DNA of 6,327 nt from a bacterium (lineage in GTDB: Bacteria > ARS69). The notes beneath the pieces are model-generated. The model was not told the origin of the DNA. It made no database searches and saw nothing but the letters and a program-made list of their open reading frames with translations. A program made the translations under genes and the position numbers. Location: assembly GCA_025774865.1 (NCBI GenBank), contig JALGZO010000533.1, positions 1 through 6,327 of the forward strand. The letters are read 5' to 3'. The stretch's first letter is position 1. Each line of letters opens with the position of its first letter. This document shows, piece after piece, positions 5,922 to 6,327 of the stretch.

Positions 5922-6001
5922 TTCAACTCGATCCCCCCCCATACCGACGATCCGAGCCGGCCGAAGGCGACTCTCGCACCGCCGTCGTTCGAGTCCGTGA
6001 G

Positions 6002-6028
6002 TCGAGAACTCGGGTTCCGAGAGCTCGA
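6002..6028 (+). repeat. Two-tier hairpin between sigma and anti-sigma genes
   Basis: TCGAG (6002-6006) pairs with CTCGA (6024-6028) and, inside, CTCGG (6009-6013) pairs with CCGAG (6017-6021) around a GTT loop, leaving a 2x2 internal loop (AA/AG). That gives ten base pairs in 27 nt. No T-tract follows, so it is not a standard intrinsic terminator. It may be an RNA processing or attenuation element in the sigma/anti-sigma transcript. Confidence 0.45.
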
Positions 6029-6044
6029 ATGTCGCGCGACGTAT

Positions 6045-6085
6045 CAGACGGACCCGGACGCCCGTCTGTCGGCCAGTATCCGGTC
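6045..6085 (+). promoter_or_regulatory. Competing stem-loops just before the anti-sigma ribosome binding site
   Basis: CAGACGG (6045-6051) pairs perfectly with CCGTCTG (6062-6068). The overlapping segment GACCCGGA (6051-6058) can instead pair, with one bulge, with TCCGGTC (6079-6085), which ends 1 nt before the Shine-Dalgarno sequence at 6087. The two pairings share bases and cannot coexist. This has the shape of a translational switch, but it is seen by eye only. Confidence 0.3.
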
Positions 6086-6086
6086 T

Positions 6087-6094
6087 GAGGAGGG
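6087..6094 (+). promoter_or_regulatory. Strong ribosome binding site of the small His/Cys protein
   Basis: GAGGAGGG followed by a 5-nt spacer and ATG (6100). It is one of the strongest Shine-Dalgarno sequences in the window and it supports a real gene although the frame is cut by the window end. Confidence 0.75.
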
Positions 6095-6099
6095 AAGTC

Positions 6100-6327
6100 A
6101 TGCACCCGACGGACCCGCGACTGATCCGGTACGTGCTCGAAGGAGAGTCGAGCCGCGGCGCCGGCCGCGTCGCGGCTCACCTGCAACAGCGGTGCCCCGA
6201 GTGCTTGAATCGCCTCCACGAGTACGAGACGCTCGTGCACACGATGCGGGCCGATCGAACCCCCGAACCCCCCGCCGAGTGGGTCGAACGCGCCGTCCGC
6301 CTGTACTCCCTGGGCGGCTTGATGAAA
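6100..6327 (+). CDS. Probable zinc-binding anti-sigma factor, 3'-truncated by the window edge
   Basis: The first 76 codons of a protein that continues past the window. It begins MHPTDPRLIRYVLEGESSRG and carries H27-x4-C32-x2-C35 in VAAHLQQRCPECLNRL. This resembles the zinc-binding anti-sigma (ZAS, zf-HC2) motif, normally H-x3-C-x2-C; here there is one extra residue between His and the first Cys. The position directly downstream of an ECF sigma gene on the same strand supports an anti-sigma role, sequestering the sigma factor at the membrane or in the cytoplasm. No membrane segment is visible in the part shown, though it could follow. The start is firm, with GAGGAGGG 5 nt upstream. The 178-nt gap to the sigma gene is unusually long for such a pair and holds hairpins, so separate expression control is possible. 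A different small zinc-finger protein cannot be excluded. Confidence 0.7.
   Translation, partial: MHPTDPRLIRYVLEGESSRGAGRVAAHLQQRCPECLNRLHEYETLVHTMRADRTPEPPAEWVERAVRLYSLGGLMK

Noticed and set aside
5933-5940. Run of eight C residues after the sigma stop codon
   Set aside because: It is outside any coding frame and too short for a phase-variation claim; it could also be a homopolymer length error.
1-6327. tRNA, rRNA, CRISPR array, insertion sequence or transposase
   Set aside because: No cloverleaf, rRNA-like segment, spaced direct repeats or transposase motifs were found on either strand.

Overview
The window is GC-rich bacterial DNA. It encodes a surface protein with a seven-bladed repeat domain and a FlgD-like / type IX-style C-terminal sorting domain. 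It also encodes an ECF sigma factor of the type whose recognition helix reads GPTRARC. Together these suggest a member or relative of the FCB assemblage (Eisenbacteria-, Krumholzibacteria- or Gemmatimonadota-like). This placement rests on protein style, not on a marker gene.

Layout. (1) Positions 1-626, plus strand: the 3' part of a class I SAM-dependent methyltransferase whose start lies outside the window. (2) Positions 623-3638: a FixL/FixJ-type signalling module. A membrane histidine kinase (1890-3638, plus) is divergent from a FixJ-like response regulator (1165-1776, minus). Behind the regulator, on the same strand, lies a single-domain pseudo-receiver (623-1033) in which the phosphoacceptor Asp is Glu and two other active-site residues are lost. 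An 8+8 bp perfect inverted repeat sits in the divergent promoter gap. (3) Positions 3650-4952, minus: an exported seven-repeat beta-propeller (YCF48/BNR-like) with a C-terminal sorting domain. Its stop codon is followed directly by an out-of-frame relic of a second, different sorting-domain tail. (4) Positions 4953-5270: a divergent control region with several short dyads, including a terminator-like hairpin just before the sigma gene. (5) Positions 5271-6327, plus: an ECF sigma factor, a 178-nt gap with strong hairpins, and the beginning of a small His/Cys protein that is probably its zinc-binding anti-sigma partner, cut by the window end.

How it may work together. The kinase senses a periplasmic and/or cytoplasmic (PAS) signal and phosphorylates the FixJ-like regulator. 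The pseudo-receiver could act as a built-in modulator, similar in concept to the rhizobial receiver-like inhibitor FixT. The sigma/anti-sigma pair next to the exported propeller suggests a second, envelope-related regulatory unit. These functional links are inference; the domain assignments and the residue substitutions are read directly from the sequence.
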